28,331 nt of DNA from Anaerolineaceae bacterium UBA6107 (GTDB taxonomy: Bacteria > Chloroflexota > Anaerolineae > Anaerolineales > Anaerolineaceae): positions 5,010 to 33,340 of the forward strand of contig DIWL01000087.1 of assembly GCA_002428455.1 (NCBI GenBank), given 5' to 3'. Made by a program: the position numbers and the translations under genes. This document shows positions 17,839 to 25,212 of this stretch, piece after piece. The notes below the pieces were generated by a model. The model was not told the DNA's origin and made no database searches. It was given only the letters and a program-made list of their open reading frames with translations. Positions within the stretch are counted from its first letter, which is position 1. The number at the start of each line of letters is the position of its first letter.

Positions 17839-18877
17839 TTTCCAGCACCTTTCTCACTCCCAGCAGAATATCCTCCACCTGGGGTAGAACCTGCATTTCC
17901 AGCGTTGGCGCAGCCGGCACCGGCAGATCGCGCGCAGCAACGCGCCGCACAGTCAGTCCGCGCCCGGGCAGGCTTTCCTGCACACGGGCGATCACCTCAG
18001 CTCCCCATCCCAGCGTCAGGCTGCCTTCTTCCACCGTTACCAGGCGGCTGGTAAGATCAACCGAGCGGCTGACAACACCTGTTTCGAACGGAACAAGGCG
18101 GGTTGGGATAACCAGTTCGGTAAAGATCTCTTCCTCATAAGCCAGCTTGAGCTGCGCTTGGCGTGCCAGCTCAGCCATGTACCCGTAAGCGGTGAGCGTA
18201 ACCTGCGGCGGAGGAGCCCCTTTCACACGGAGCGTGTACGTCAGAAAATCGATCTCACCTGTACTGCCTTCCAGAGTCAGGCTGATTTCCAAATCCGGCA
18301 GATCTTCCGGCGAATAGACCGGCAGCAGGTATTGCAGTTTGTTTTCAATGAACAGAACCGGATCATTCGTCCGAAGAATGATGCCTTGCAGCAAATCACC
18401 CGGAGCCTGGTGCAATTTGTCATCCACCAGGTTGACCGGTGCCACCAGGGTCAAGCCGGGCACCCCCATGAACAGTTTCTCCAGCGTCTGGGAATGCGTG
18501 GGACCATAGCCGCGCCGCCCGCCCATGGGAGCACGGATCACCAACGGCAGGTTGACCGTGTTGTTGTACATCCAGCGAAACTTGCTGATGTGATTAACCA
18601 GCTGATCAGTGACCAGCGTTGTGAAATCGCCAAACATGATCTCCAGCACCGGCCGTAGCCCTCGTAAAGCCATTCCGGCGCTCAACCCGGCCAGCCCGGC
18701 TTCAGAGATCGGCGTGGTGAACACCCGTTCAGGGAACGCAGTGGAACAGCCGCGGGTCATCTTGAACGCACCACCGTAGGGATCAAGAATGTCCTCACCC
18801 AGTAAGTAAACACGTTCGTCCTGGTGTAAGGCGGATAACAAGCCTTTATTGAGGGAAGTCAGCACGGTCTTATCCAT
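17828..18877 (-). CDS. TPP-dependent 2-oxoacid dehydrogenase E1 beta subunit
   Basis: 349 residues from ATG 18877 (MDKTVLTSLN), preceded by GGAGG. The family's transketolase pyrimidine domain is visible: LLGEDI, TTPISEAGLAGLSAGMALRG with the cofactor-activating Glu59, MGGRRGYGPTHSQTLE, and the C-terminal transketolase domain with a Y-A-Y-E region. It pairs with E1-alpha to decarboxylate a 2-oxoacid and reductively acylate a lipoyl group. The best relatives in kind are acetoin, pyruvate or branched-chain E1-beta, and the substrate is not decidable. It overlaps E1-alpha by 8 nt and the downstream fusion gene by 11 nt, a tightly coupled operon. A longer frame to 18931 exists but has no ribosome site and would overlap E1-alpha. 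Confidence 0.92.
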   Translation of the reverse strand: MDKTVLTSLNKGLLSALHQDERVYLLGEDILDPYGGAFKMTRGCSTAFPERVFTTPISEAGLAGLSAGMALRGLRPVLEIMFGDFTTLVTDQLVNHISKFRWMYNNTVNLPLVIRAPMGGRRGYGPTHSQTLEKLFMGVPGLTLVAPVNLVDDKLHQAPGDLLQGIILRTNDPVLFIENKLQYLLPVYSPEDLPDLEISLTLEGSTGEIDFLTYTLRVKGAPPPQVTLTAYGYMAELARQAQLKLAYEEEIFTELVIPTRLVPFETGVVSRSVDLTSRLVTVEEGSLTLGWGAEVIARVQESLPGRGLTVRRVAARDLPVPAAPTLEMQVLPQVEDILLGVRKVLENDR

Positions 18878-19778
18878 TCTGCCCACCCTCCAGTACTGCC
18901 GGCGGATCAGACAGCGCTTGTGCAAAGGCATAGCTGACTTCCTGATCGACTTCTCCTTCTACTGTTGTGAGTGCTGCAGGTGAAAGCCTTTGGCCAAGTA
19001 TTTTCAACGGATCACGTATTTCCTGCAGCGCACGTAATTCGGTTACATCGCGCGTATCATCCCCCTTGGAGTGAGGGCCAAAGCGCACGGTGTGCAACAG
19101 CAGCGCAGACGGGAGTTGCTCCCGCCGCACAGTCTCTGCCGCCTTCACGGCGGCCTGGTGTATTTCATCTACATCACTGCTGTCCAGTTCGTTGACCGGG
19201 ATCTCAAAGGCGCGGATGCGCTCTGCCAGCTGGCCCACCTGCACCATAGCGGTCGGGGTGGTCTGTGCGATGTGATTGTGTTCCACAACGATCAACAAAG
19301 GCAGCGACCAGAGCCGTGCCATGTTGAATGCTTCATATATAATGCCTTCTCCGAAGGTGCCGTCACCAATGAAAACCGCGACGATCGCACCGGTTTTGTT
19401 TTGTTTTTCAGCGAAAGCCATTCCGGTGGCGATGGGAACAATGCCCCCCTGCACGCCGTTCGAATAGAGGTTGCGCCAGTGAATGTGCTGCGACCCTCCG
19501 CGTCCCCCGCACACCCCACTCACCCGGCCCATCATTTCAGCGAAGAGCGCGCGCATATCGCCCCCGTAAGCCAGGAAATGCCCGTGACAGCGGTGATTGG
19601 TGACAATGATATCCTGCGGTTGCAGCGCGGAGATCACCCCCACGGCGTTGGCTTCCTGCCCGAGTGAAGTATGCGTGGTACCGGCGAACACGCCGCGTTT
19701 GAATTCCTCAAGCACGGTCTCTTCAAAGCGGCGGATGCGGTACATGGCGCGGTAAAACGCGAGCCCGTTATTAATCAA
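18870..19778 (-). CDS. TPP-dependent 2-oxoacid dehydrogenase E1 alpha subunit
   Basis: 302 residues from TTG 19778. This start overlaps the stop of the glycosylase gene (TTGA) and has GGGGG five bases upstream. A GTG at 19790 is possible but has no ribosome site. The protein holds the TPP motif GDGTFGEG (138-145) with Asn168 (VVEHNHIA), the typical loop GRGGSQHIH (92-100), and FRRFEE-like N-terminal residues YRIRRFEETV. It provides the thiamine-binding half of E1. The chain is slightly shorter than most E1-alpha proteins (about 320-330). It is second in an operon led by the 3-methyladenine glycosylase gene. Confidence 0.9.
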   Translation of the reverse strand: MINNGLAFYRAMYRIRRFEETVLEEFKRGVFAGTTHTSLGQEANAVGVISALQPQDIIVTNHRCHGHFLAYGGDMRALFAEMMGRVSGVCGGRGGSQHIHWRNLYSNGVQGGIVPIATGMAFAEKQNKTGAIVAVFIGDGTFGEGIIYEAFNMARLWSLPLLIVVEHNHIAQTTPTAMVQVGQLAERIRAFEIPVNELDSSDVDEIHQAAVKAAETVRREQLPSALLLHTVRFGPHSKGDDTRDVTELRALQEIRDPLKILGQRLSPAALTTVEGEVDQEVSYAFAQALSDPPAVLEGGQNG

Positions 19779-20365
19779 GCATGCCCCCACGTTAAATCAG
19801 CAGTGTATCGCCAGGGCTTTGACCGCCACGGTTCCGGAGCATAATGAATGCCAATTCTGGGCGAAGTGGTCACCGAAACATCATCCAAATTAAAACCTTC
19901 CTCGATAAATACCGGACTATCCTGCTCGCACAACATGACACCGTTCAACCTGCCATCGATCGCAAGTGCCTTGCACAAGCGCGCCGGACCTCTGCACCAG
20001 TCGGCTGGTTTTACACCTTCCCGCCGCGCTGCAATGAATTCCAAACCTTCTTCCGGATGGATCGCGCGCAGCAGCACCGCCGCGGGAAACCCACCTGGTC
20101 CGCAAACAGCGTTCAAGCACCAATGCATGCCGTAAGTAAAATAAATGTAAGCCCTGCCTGCCATTCCGTACATCACTGCGTTGCGATTGGTCCTGCCGCT
20201 GCGCGCGTGACAGGCCAGATCCTCCTCCCCGCGGTAGGCTTCCGTCTCGGTGATGATGCCGGAAACCCGCTGACCATCAACGCAGCGCACAAGGCGTTTA
20301 CCCAGCAGATCGCGCGCAACATCGGTTACCTCCCGCAGGAAGAAATCCTCATCCAGACAAGTCAT
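19775..20365 (-). CDS. DNA-3-methyladenine glycosylase (MPG/AAG family)
   Basis: 196 residues from ATG 20365. A longer frame exists but residues before MTCLDEDFF have no family likeness. The protein contains VARDLLGKRLVR, the GIITETEAYRGEEDLACHA catalytic segment (the Glu-Ala-Tyr of Pfam Pur_DNA_glyco), RNAVMYGMAGRAYIYFTYGMHWCLN, GPARLCKAL and SPRIGI. It removes alkylated purines from DNA in base excision repair. It sits at the head of the E1 operon with its stop overlapping the E1-alpha start. The functional link to the E1 genes is not obvious. The upstream -10 box TATAAT is six nt from ATG with no ribosome site. Confidence 0.93.
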   Translation of the reverse strand: MTCLDEDFFLREVTDVARDLLGKRLVRCVDGQRVSGIITETEAYRGEEDLACHARSGRTNRNAVMYGMAGRAYIYFTYGMHWCLNAVCGPGGFPAAVLLRAIHPEEGLEFIAARREGVKPADWCRGPARLCKALAIDGRLNGVMLCEQDSPVFIEEGFNLDDVSVTTSPRIGIHYAPEPWRSKPWRYTADLTWGHA

Positions 20366-20371
20366 AAGGGT

Positions 20372-20377
20372 ATTATA
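20372..20377 (-). promoter_or_regulatory. -10 box of the glycosylase/E1 operon, leaderless arrangement
   Basis: TATAAT flanked by GGG and ACCC (a small palindrome), six nt before ATG 20365 on the minus strand. No clear -35 element is found. Confidence 0.4.
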
Positions 20378-20424
20378 CCCAAACGGCACTCCTGCGTGAT
20401 CCGCAATCAACGCTGATTCTGAAT

Positions 20425-20448
20425 AAAAAAAAGCACCCTGTTGGGTGC
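20425..20448 (-). terminator. Intrinsic terminator of the epimerase gene
   Basis: On the minus strand, GCACCC-AACA-GGGTGC is followed by eight U residues, 15 nt after the epimerase stop. It separates the epimerase from the glycosylase/E1 operon. Confidence 0.85.
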
Positions 20449-20462
20449 CGGTCAAGTTGTCT

Positions 20463-21404
20463 CTAATTGCCATTAAATATTTTGGCGGGAGAAATATCGC
20501 GGTGCAACGTCCTGGCCAGTCCATCCACCAGGGATACCCGCGGCTCATAACCAAGCCGCTCCTGCGCCAGGTGAATATCTGCGCACAAACGACTGAGCCC
20601 GCCTTCATTGCGCGGATTGTAGACCACTTCCGGATGTCCACCTGTTACCTCTATGGCCAGGCGAGCCAGTTCCCGGATGCTGGTTTCGGTTCCACTGCCC
20701 ACGTTGATGGTCAGGTTGTTCACCTCAGGGGCAGTTGCGGCTGATACCATAGCCGCTACCACGTCATCTACAAAAACATAATCCCGCGTCTGGTTGCCGT
20801 CGCCGTGCACGACGATGGTGCCATTCTCCCAGGCCTGCCGCAGGAAACTGGGGATGACCGGTGTGTGCACCGGCGGGATATGCTGACCGGGGCCGTAGGC
20901 GTTAAAAACCCGTAAACAAACCGTTTCAATCCCCCACAGGCTTCCGATGGATTTTACGTAATACTCGGCAGCAATTTTGGAGACAGCGTACGGCACACGT
21001 GGATTGGGTATGACACCCTCGACCACCGGTTGCACCGGCTGGTTGCCGTACACCGTGCCGGATGAGATGAATACGACGCGGCGAACGCCCACATCCCGCA
21101 TGGCTTCCATTAGCGTGACGGTTCCCCCTACATTAACATGGTTGTATTCCCGCGGATAAAGTACAGACTCCGGTACGCTCACCTTGGCAGCCAGGTGATA
21201 AACGCAATCGACCCCCTGTAGCATCGACCATAACTTTGGACGGTCGTTTACATCACCCCGCGAGAATTGCACAGCCGGGTCAAGCACTTTTTGGTCGCCG
21301 GTGGAAAGATCATCCACACCAACGACAACATCACCTCCCGCCGCCAGGCGGTTGGCCAGTGCAGAACCTAAAAAGCCGGCTGCCCCTGTGATTAGAAATC
21401 TCAT
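20463..21404 (-). CDS. NAD-dependent NDP-sugar epimerase/dehydratase (extended SDR)
   Basis: 313 residues. The Rossmann motif is GAAGFLG (7-13). DDLSTG (31-36) selects NAD. The catalytic set is Ser114/Ser115 with Tyr139 and Lys143 (YAVSK). Typical later segments are RVFNAYGPGQ, RDYVFVDDVV and a C-terminal substrate loop. Nearest in kind are UDP-glucose/UDP-glucuronate 4-epimerases. The product would be a nucleotide sugar for surface polysaccharide or glycans. No 4,6-dehydratase is recognised in the window. It is a single gene with its own TATAAT box inside the 3' end of the adenosine deaminase gap and its own terminator. Confidence 0.9.
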   Translation of the reverse strand: MRFLITGAAGFLGSALANRLAAGGDVVVGVDDLSTGDQKVLDPAVQFSRGDVNDRPKLWSMLQGVDCVYHLAAKVSVPESVLYPREYNHVNVGGTVTLMEAMRDVGVRRVVFISSGTVYGNQPVQPVVEGVIPNPRVPYAVSKIAAEYYVKSIGSLWGIETVCLRVFNAYGPGQHIPPVHTPVIPSFLRQAWENGTIVVHGDGNQTRDYVFVDDVVAAMVSAATAPEVNNLTINVGSGTETSIRELARLAIEVTGGHPEVVYNPRNEGGLSRLCADIHLAQERLGYEPRVSLVDGLARTLHRDISPAKIFNGN

Positions 21405-21434
21405 AATTGGTAATTCGCTGCCTTTGTGATGTGA

Positions 21435-21440
21435 ATTATA
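21435..21440 (-). promoter_or_regulatory. -10 box of the epimerase gene
   Basis: TATAAT on the minus strand, 30 nt before ATG 21404. AAAGG follows within the leader. The -35 is poor (TTGGCG at 15 nt), so the call is moderate. Confidence 0.4.
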
Positions 21441-21443
21441 GCA

Positions 21444-22469
21444 TTAACCGGCATGCGCCAAGCCATGCTCACTGCCTACCTTTTTCGCCCGCAAAGCTTG
21501 TTTTTCAGCTTCGGTCAGAAAAGCAATTGTGAGTGCGTTTTCCTGCGCCTCGCGGATCATTGCGGGGGTCAACCCGGCTTTAGGTGCTGCCACCTCGTAT
21601 TCATAATGCAGATCGATTGCGCTGATGCCCGGATCATCGGTATTGATCGAAGCCAATATGCCCTTATCAATGAAGAGACGCATGGGGTGGGAGGGATAAT
21701 CGGACACCGTGCTGGTTTGCACATTGCTGGTCAGGTTGCACTCGATGCCGATCCCCTTATCGCGAAGGAAATCCAGTAGCTTTGGGTCTTCAGGCGCATG
21801 CACGGCATGACCAATGCGCTCCGCACCCAGTTCAGTGACAGCCTGCCATATCGACTGCGGTCCGGCAGCTTCCCCGGCGTGCACGGTGATATGCCAGCCG
21901 GCATCGCGCGCCTTTTTAAAATGTGCCGTGTACCATTCGCCCGGGAAGTGCGCTTCATCGCCGGCCAGGTCCAGCCCGGCGAACTGGTCAGCGAAGCGTA
22001 ACTGGGCATTCAATTCCTTCATGGCGATGTCGGGTCCGTAATGGCGGGAAAGAATGCCCAACTGGTTGACCTTGATGTCGAAATCCCGCTCCCCTGCCCG
22101 AATGCCGTCGATAACTCCCTCCACCACTCCTTCCGGCTGGAGGTGGTGCGCCTCAGCCATGAACCAGGGACTGTAGCGCAATTCGATGTAATCGATGCCT
22201 TCGTTGAACGCGTCCTCCACGTTTTCATACGCCACACGCCTGCACGCTGCATAATCCACCAGCACACCGGTCATCCATTCGAACTTTTCGATGAACTTCA
22301 TCACCCCCGGTTGAGGGGTGGAAACCTGAACATAAGGGCGTAGACCCTCCAGGGTTTTCGCGGGCAGAGGCAGATTGTGCAGCAGCCCTAGCTCAAGGAT
22401 CGTCGAAAGGCGAATGCTGCCATCCAGATGGCGGTGTAATTCAACCAGGGGAATATCAGTAGAAATCAT
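21444..22469 (-). CDS. add: Adenosine deaminase
   Basis: 341 residues from ATG 22469 (MISTDIPLVEL), preceded by AAGGA. A longer frame to 22526 would overlap the lipoprotein gene and has no family likeness. Motifs of the adenosine/adenine deaminase family: ELHRHLDGS with metal ligands His12 and His14, VHAGEAAG, ERIGHAVHA and SINTDDPGIS with the metal-binding Asp. It deaminates adenosine (or a close purine) to inosine in the cytoplasm. It is the last gene of the HIT-nitroreductase-GNAT-lipoprotein operon. Confidence 0.92.
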   Translation of the reverse strand: MISTDIPLVELHRHLDGSIRLSTILELGLLHNLPLPAKTLEGLRPYVQVSTPQPGVMKFIEKFEWMTGVLVDYAACRRVAYENVEDAFNEGIDYIELRYSPWFMAEAHHLQPEGVVEGVIDGIRAGERDFDIKVNQLGILSRHYGPDIAMKELNAQLRFADQFAGLDLAGDEAHFPGEWYTAHFKKARDAGWHITVHAGEAAGPQSIWQAVTELGAERIGHAVHAPEDPKLLDFLRDKGIGIECNLTSNVQTSTVSDYPSHPMRLFIDKGILASINTDDPGISAIDLHYEYEVAAPKAGLTPAMIREAQENALTIAFLTEAEKQALRAKKVGSEHGLAHAG

Positions 22470-22485
22470 AAACCAACTTCCTTGA

Positions 22486-22992
22486 TCAAGGATTTTGTAA
22501 TGTGTGCAGCTGAATGTCCAGCTCACCAGACCAATTGACGATCTCGTTCAACGTCTCTTGCGGGGGATAGGAGAAATACAGAGTACCTTCCTCAACCTGA
22601 CCGGTAAGGTCGATCCCGCTCCAGAAGATTTCCGTGCCGGGGGGCAAACGACCCAACAATGTCTTGAGGTCTTCCAGATTCGTGACCGAGATCTTGATAA
22701 ATCCCTCCTCCAGGATGTTTTCAGTTGAGGTGATCTCTGCAAAGGATTTACTACGATTGGTACCGGCAATGAGGGTGAATACCCATTCCTCACCCGCCTG
22801 CCAGGAATAGAGCTCATAACCTTTGACCGAATCCGGGAGCGTGGAGGGGATCTTCTGCCAGTCCGGGGATGCATAGTCCGACGCGGAAACCGTTCCATTC
22901 TCACTGGTAGTGGGAAGGGATTGACCACAGGCGCTTACGAACATCGCACCGATCAACATGCTGATGCAGACTCGCAGGATGTTCTTCCACAT
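22486..22992 (-). CDS. Short lipoprotein of unknown function
   Basis: 168 residues from ATG 22992 (MWKNILRVCISMLIGAMF), preceded by AGGAGG. A longer frame exists upstream but overlaps the GNAT gene. The signal peptide ends in a lipobox, VSAC, with Cys22 as the lipid site. After the linker (PTTSENGTVSASD) the mature part has alternating strands (GYELYSWQAGEEWVFTL, LEDLKTLLGRLPPGTEIFW, GTLYFSYPPQETLNEI). I do not recognise the family. It probably faces outwards on the membrane. It lies 1 nt after the GNAT stop and 16 nt before adenosine deaminase. Confidence 0.75.
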   Translation of the reverse strand: MWKNILRVCISMLIGAMFVSACGQSLPTTSENGTVSASDYASPDWQKIPSTLPDSVKGYELYSWQAGEEWVFTLIAGTNRSKSFAEITSTENILEEGFIKISVTNLEDLKTLLGRLPPGTEIFWSGIDLTGQVEEGTLYFSYPPQETLNEIVNWSGELDIQLHTLQNP

Positions 22993-22993
22993 G

Positions 22994-23440
22994 TCAACAT
23001 CCTCCTGAGCGATCACGCATATTAACATTTTTTGACATCAACACAATTTCAGGCCGGGTCACCCAACCATCCTGCTGCCAGAAAGCCAGCCCGACCTCGT
23101 TCGTCCCGTAGACCATGATGTGACATTTGTGTATGTCCAGATCACGCAATTTGACAAAAACACTTGCAACCAGATCCCTGCCAATACCGCGGCGGCGGTA
23201 ATCTGGATCGACCGCGAGGTGATACAGGTAACCCCGCCGCCCGTCGCTTCCGCACAGGCAGGTGCCAACGAGCAGCGCGCCATCCCGGGCAATGGTGCTC
23301 AAACCGGGATTGCGTTCCAAGAAGCGGGTCAGCGGTACTTTTTCGTCCGCGTCGCTTAACCCCATCCCCGGGCAGCGCTTCCACAATGCCAGCGCTTCCT
23401 CGTAATCCTCCGCGGTCATCTCACTAATCTGAATGCTCAT
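22994..23440 (-). CDS. GNAT family N-acetyltransferase
   Basis: 148 residues from ATG 23440, preceded by GAAGGT. An ATG four codons upstream lacks a ribosome site. The acetyl-CoA motif A is YLYHLAVDPDYRRRGIGRDLV, seen here as LAVDPDYRRRGIG. AFWQQDGW is the C-terminal motif B region. Similar in kind to the YpeA subfamily, but the substrate is unknown. It overlaps the nitroreductase end by 17 nt and precedes the lipoprotein by 1 nt, so it is part of one operon. Confidence 0.85.
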   Translation of the reverse strand: MSIQISEMTAEDYEEALALWKRCPGMGLSDADEKVPLTRFLERNPGLSTIARDGALLVGTCLCGSDGRRGYLYHLAVDPDYRRRGIGRDLVASVFVKLRDLDIHKCHIMVYGTNEVGLAFWQQDGWVTRPEIVLMSKNVNMRDRSGGC

Positions 23441-24023
23441 CTGTACCTTCATCGCTTACAAAAATCTTTGTCAGCGGGTCTGTTTTTGACTTTGCCCGCT
23501 CTGACTCCAGGAAAGGACCCCAATGCACCCGTGATGCCTCGTATTGGGTACGGGGTGCTTTTTCTTCAGCCGGGTAACCAAGGTAGATCAGGTTAAGCGG
23601 GGTCACGCCATCCGGTAAATTCAAGATGTCACTGACCTGGCGTTTGTACATGTTGACCGGGTGGATACCCACCCACACCGAGCCCAGCCCGAGTGCAGTT
23701 GCAGCCAGCAAGATATTTTCAGTCGCAGCGCTGCAATCCTGCACCCAGAATTTCTCCCCCACCTTGCCTTTCTGCATTCGGGTACTGCCCAATACGCAAA
23801 TTGCCGCTGTAGCATTCATCTTTCCAAACATGATTCCGCGGCGGAATTTGTCCATCACTTCCTTTTCTGTGATGACTACGAATTCCCAGGGCTGCGCATT
23901 CATCGCACTGGGTCCTGCCATGGCCGCTTCCAACAACAGTGTCAGTTTTTCCGGCTCCACCGGCCGATCTGTAAAACGGCGGATGCTGCGGCGCTTCAGA
24001 ATCACATCAATGAAATCAGTCAT
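23424..24023 (-). CDS. Nitroreductase family FMN protein
   Basis: 199 residues from ATG 24023, with GGAG six to seven bases upstream. The start overlaps the HIT stop by 8 nt. Family marks: RRSIRRFTDRPVEPE with the FMN-phosphate binding arginines, GPSAMNAQPWEFVV, DCSAATENILLAATALGLGSVWVGI and YLGYPAEEKAPR. It is a flavin-dependent reductase, probably NAD(P)H using, with unknown substrate. The longer frame upstream lies inside the HIT gene and has no likeness. Confidence 0.93.
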   Translation of the reverse strand: MTDFIDVILKRRSIRRFTDRPVEPEKLTLLLEAAMAGPSAMNAQPWEFVVITEKEVMDKFRRGIMFGKMNATAAICVLGSTRMQKGKVGEKFWVQDCSAATENILLAATALGLGSVWVGIHPVNMYKRQVSDILNLPDGVTPLNLIYLGYPAEEKAPRTQYEASRVHWGPFLESERAKSKTDPLTKIFVSDEGTDEHSD

Positions 24024-24444
24024 CATTCTCTCCAATATTTTTTTCCTGAGCTGGGAATGCATCCCCCGACACCAAATGAACATGCAGGTGCGGAAAGGTC
24101 TGGTAATTACCGCCATTCATGATAAGGCGGTAACCCGTATTGGTCAATTGATACTCCCGGATCATGGACTGAGTCAGTTCGATAAATTCCTGCATCACTG
24201 CCATATCCGTGTGGTCTGGCTCTACCGACAACCAATCGATCACCGGTTTTTTGGGAACAAGGATAATATGTACAGGATAGGCTGGATTCGGATGATTGAA
24301 CACCATCCAGTGCGCGGTCTGGTGCAATGGTTTTACCGGCAAGGCAAAGGCCGCATGTTCCAAACCCCAACTGAATATTATTTGGGCTGGTTTCCAGTTC
24401 ATCAATTTACTTAATTTTAAATTGATCATATACCGCAACATCAT
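24016..24444 (-). CDS. HIT family hydrolase
   Basis: 142 residues. The histidine triad HLHVHLV is near residue 119. Preceding segments fit the family fold: HWMVFNHPNPAYPVHIILVPKKPV and GYRLIMNGG. HIT proteins cleave nucleotide phosphoramidates or phosphoanhydrides. Several close in-frame starts exist (Met1, 2, 6 and 15), all without a good ribosome site. A TATAAT box at 24469-24464 puts the predicted RNA start about 13 nt before Met1. First gene of a five-gene operon to adenosine deaminase, divergent from the CDF-like gene. Confidence 0.88.
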   Translation of the reverse strand: MMLRYMINLKLSKLMNWKPAQIIFSWGLEHAAFALPVKPLHQTAHWMVFNHPNPAYPVHIILVPKKPVIDWLSVEPDHTDMAVMQEFIELTQSMIREYQLTNTGYRLIMNGGNYQTFPHLHVHLVSGDAFPAQEKNIGENDD

Positions 24445-24463
24445 TTGATTCTTAGATTAGGTA

Positions 24464-24469
24464 ATTATA
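24464..24469 (-). promoter_or_regulatory. -10 box of the HIT-nitroreductase-GNAT-lipoprotein-add operon
   Basis: TATAAT on the minus strand, facing away from the CDF promoter in an 87-bp gap. No good -35. Confidence 0.4.
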
Positions 24470-24476
24470 CGGTTAA

Positions 24477-24506
24477 TTGAAACCCGGTGAGTTATCGGAT
24501 TATAAT
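24477..24506 (+). promoter_or_regulatory. Promoter of the CDF-like transporter
   Basis: TTGAAA (24477-24482), 18-nt spacer, TATAAT (24501-24506), with an AGGAG six bases later. The AGGAG is about 19 nt before the ATG, so it is too far to be a good ribosome site. Confidence 0.55.
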
Positions 24507-24531
24507 TAGGAGAATAATTGTCTAATTAAAC

Positions 24532-25182
24532 ATGGAGAGATCAGGATTGCTGAAAAAACTTGAACGGGATTACCAGATCGCCTTTTTATTGAGCCTCTTC
24601 ACCATTCTTGCCAACCTGGTGGAAGGGGTCTTTTCCACAATTCTTGGCCAACAGGATGGCACACTGGCGTTATTTGGTTTTGGCCTGGACAGTTTCATCG
24701 AAGTGATCTCCGCGGTTGGGATTTCCACGATGATCCTGCGTATTGCCAGGGAATCGGATTCACCCCGATCCAAATTTGAGGTGACAGCGCTTAAGATCAC
24801 GGGGATCAGCTTTTATCTCCTCACTGCGGGTCTCGTATTGACCGCGTTGTTGAACCTGATGAACAATGCCAAGCCCGAAACCGCGGTCAGCGGGTTGATC
24901 ATTTCTCTCATATCTCTTAGCGTGATGGTCTTTCTTTACAGGGCAAAACTCCGGGTTGGCCGCAAACTCAATTCTGACCCGATCATTGCGGATGCCAACT
25001 GCACCAAGGCTTGCATTTACATGTCTTTGGTGCTTTTGGGGTCCAGCCTTATCTACACATTAACCGGTCTCGCCTTCATCGACACTCTTGGCGCGATCGG
25101 TATCGCCTGGTTCTCGTTCGGTGAAGGGCGCGAAGCATTCGAAAAAGCATCGGGTAGAGAAACTTGCGCCTGTTCCGATTAG
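24532..25182 (+). CDS. CDF-like cation efflux protein, membrane domain only
   Basis: 216 residues with about six hydrophobic segments. It resembles the cation diffusion facilitator membrane domain: TALFGFGLDSFIEVIS-like TM2 (ALFGFGLDSFIEVIS at about 43-57) and PIIADANCTKACIYMS TM5. The metal site residues differ from the standard HxxxD/DxxxD: TM2 has Asp-x3-Glu, and TM5 has Asp with Cys. The cytoplasmic C-terminal domain of CDF proteins is absent, and the tail is short and ends CACSD. The likely role is transport of a metal cation, with specificity unknown. ATG 24532 is taken as start. A TTG five codons on has GGAG at better spacing. Confidence 0.8.
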   Translation: MERSGLLKKLERDYQIAFLLSLFTILANLVEGVFSTILGQQDGTLALFGFGLDSFIEVISAVGISTMILRIARESDSPRSKFEVTALKITGISFYLLTAGLVLTALLNLMNNAKPETAVSGLIISLISLSVMVFLYRAKLRVGRKLNSDPIIADANCTKACIYMSLVLLGSSLIYTLTGLAFIDTLGAIGIAWFSFGEGREAFEKASGRETCACSD

Positions 25183-25212
25183 AAAATTGTGTAGTCTATC
25201 GATTCTATTGTC

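Noticed and set aside
23626..24414. A 262-codon plus-strand frame across nitroreductase and HIT genes
   Set aside because: Spans two oppositely coded genes with clear motifs and itself shows no family likeness.
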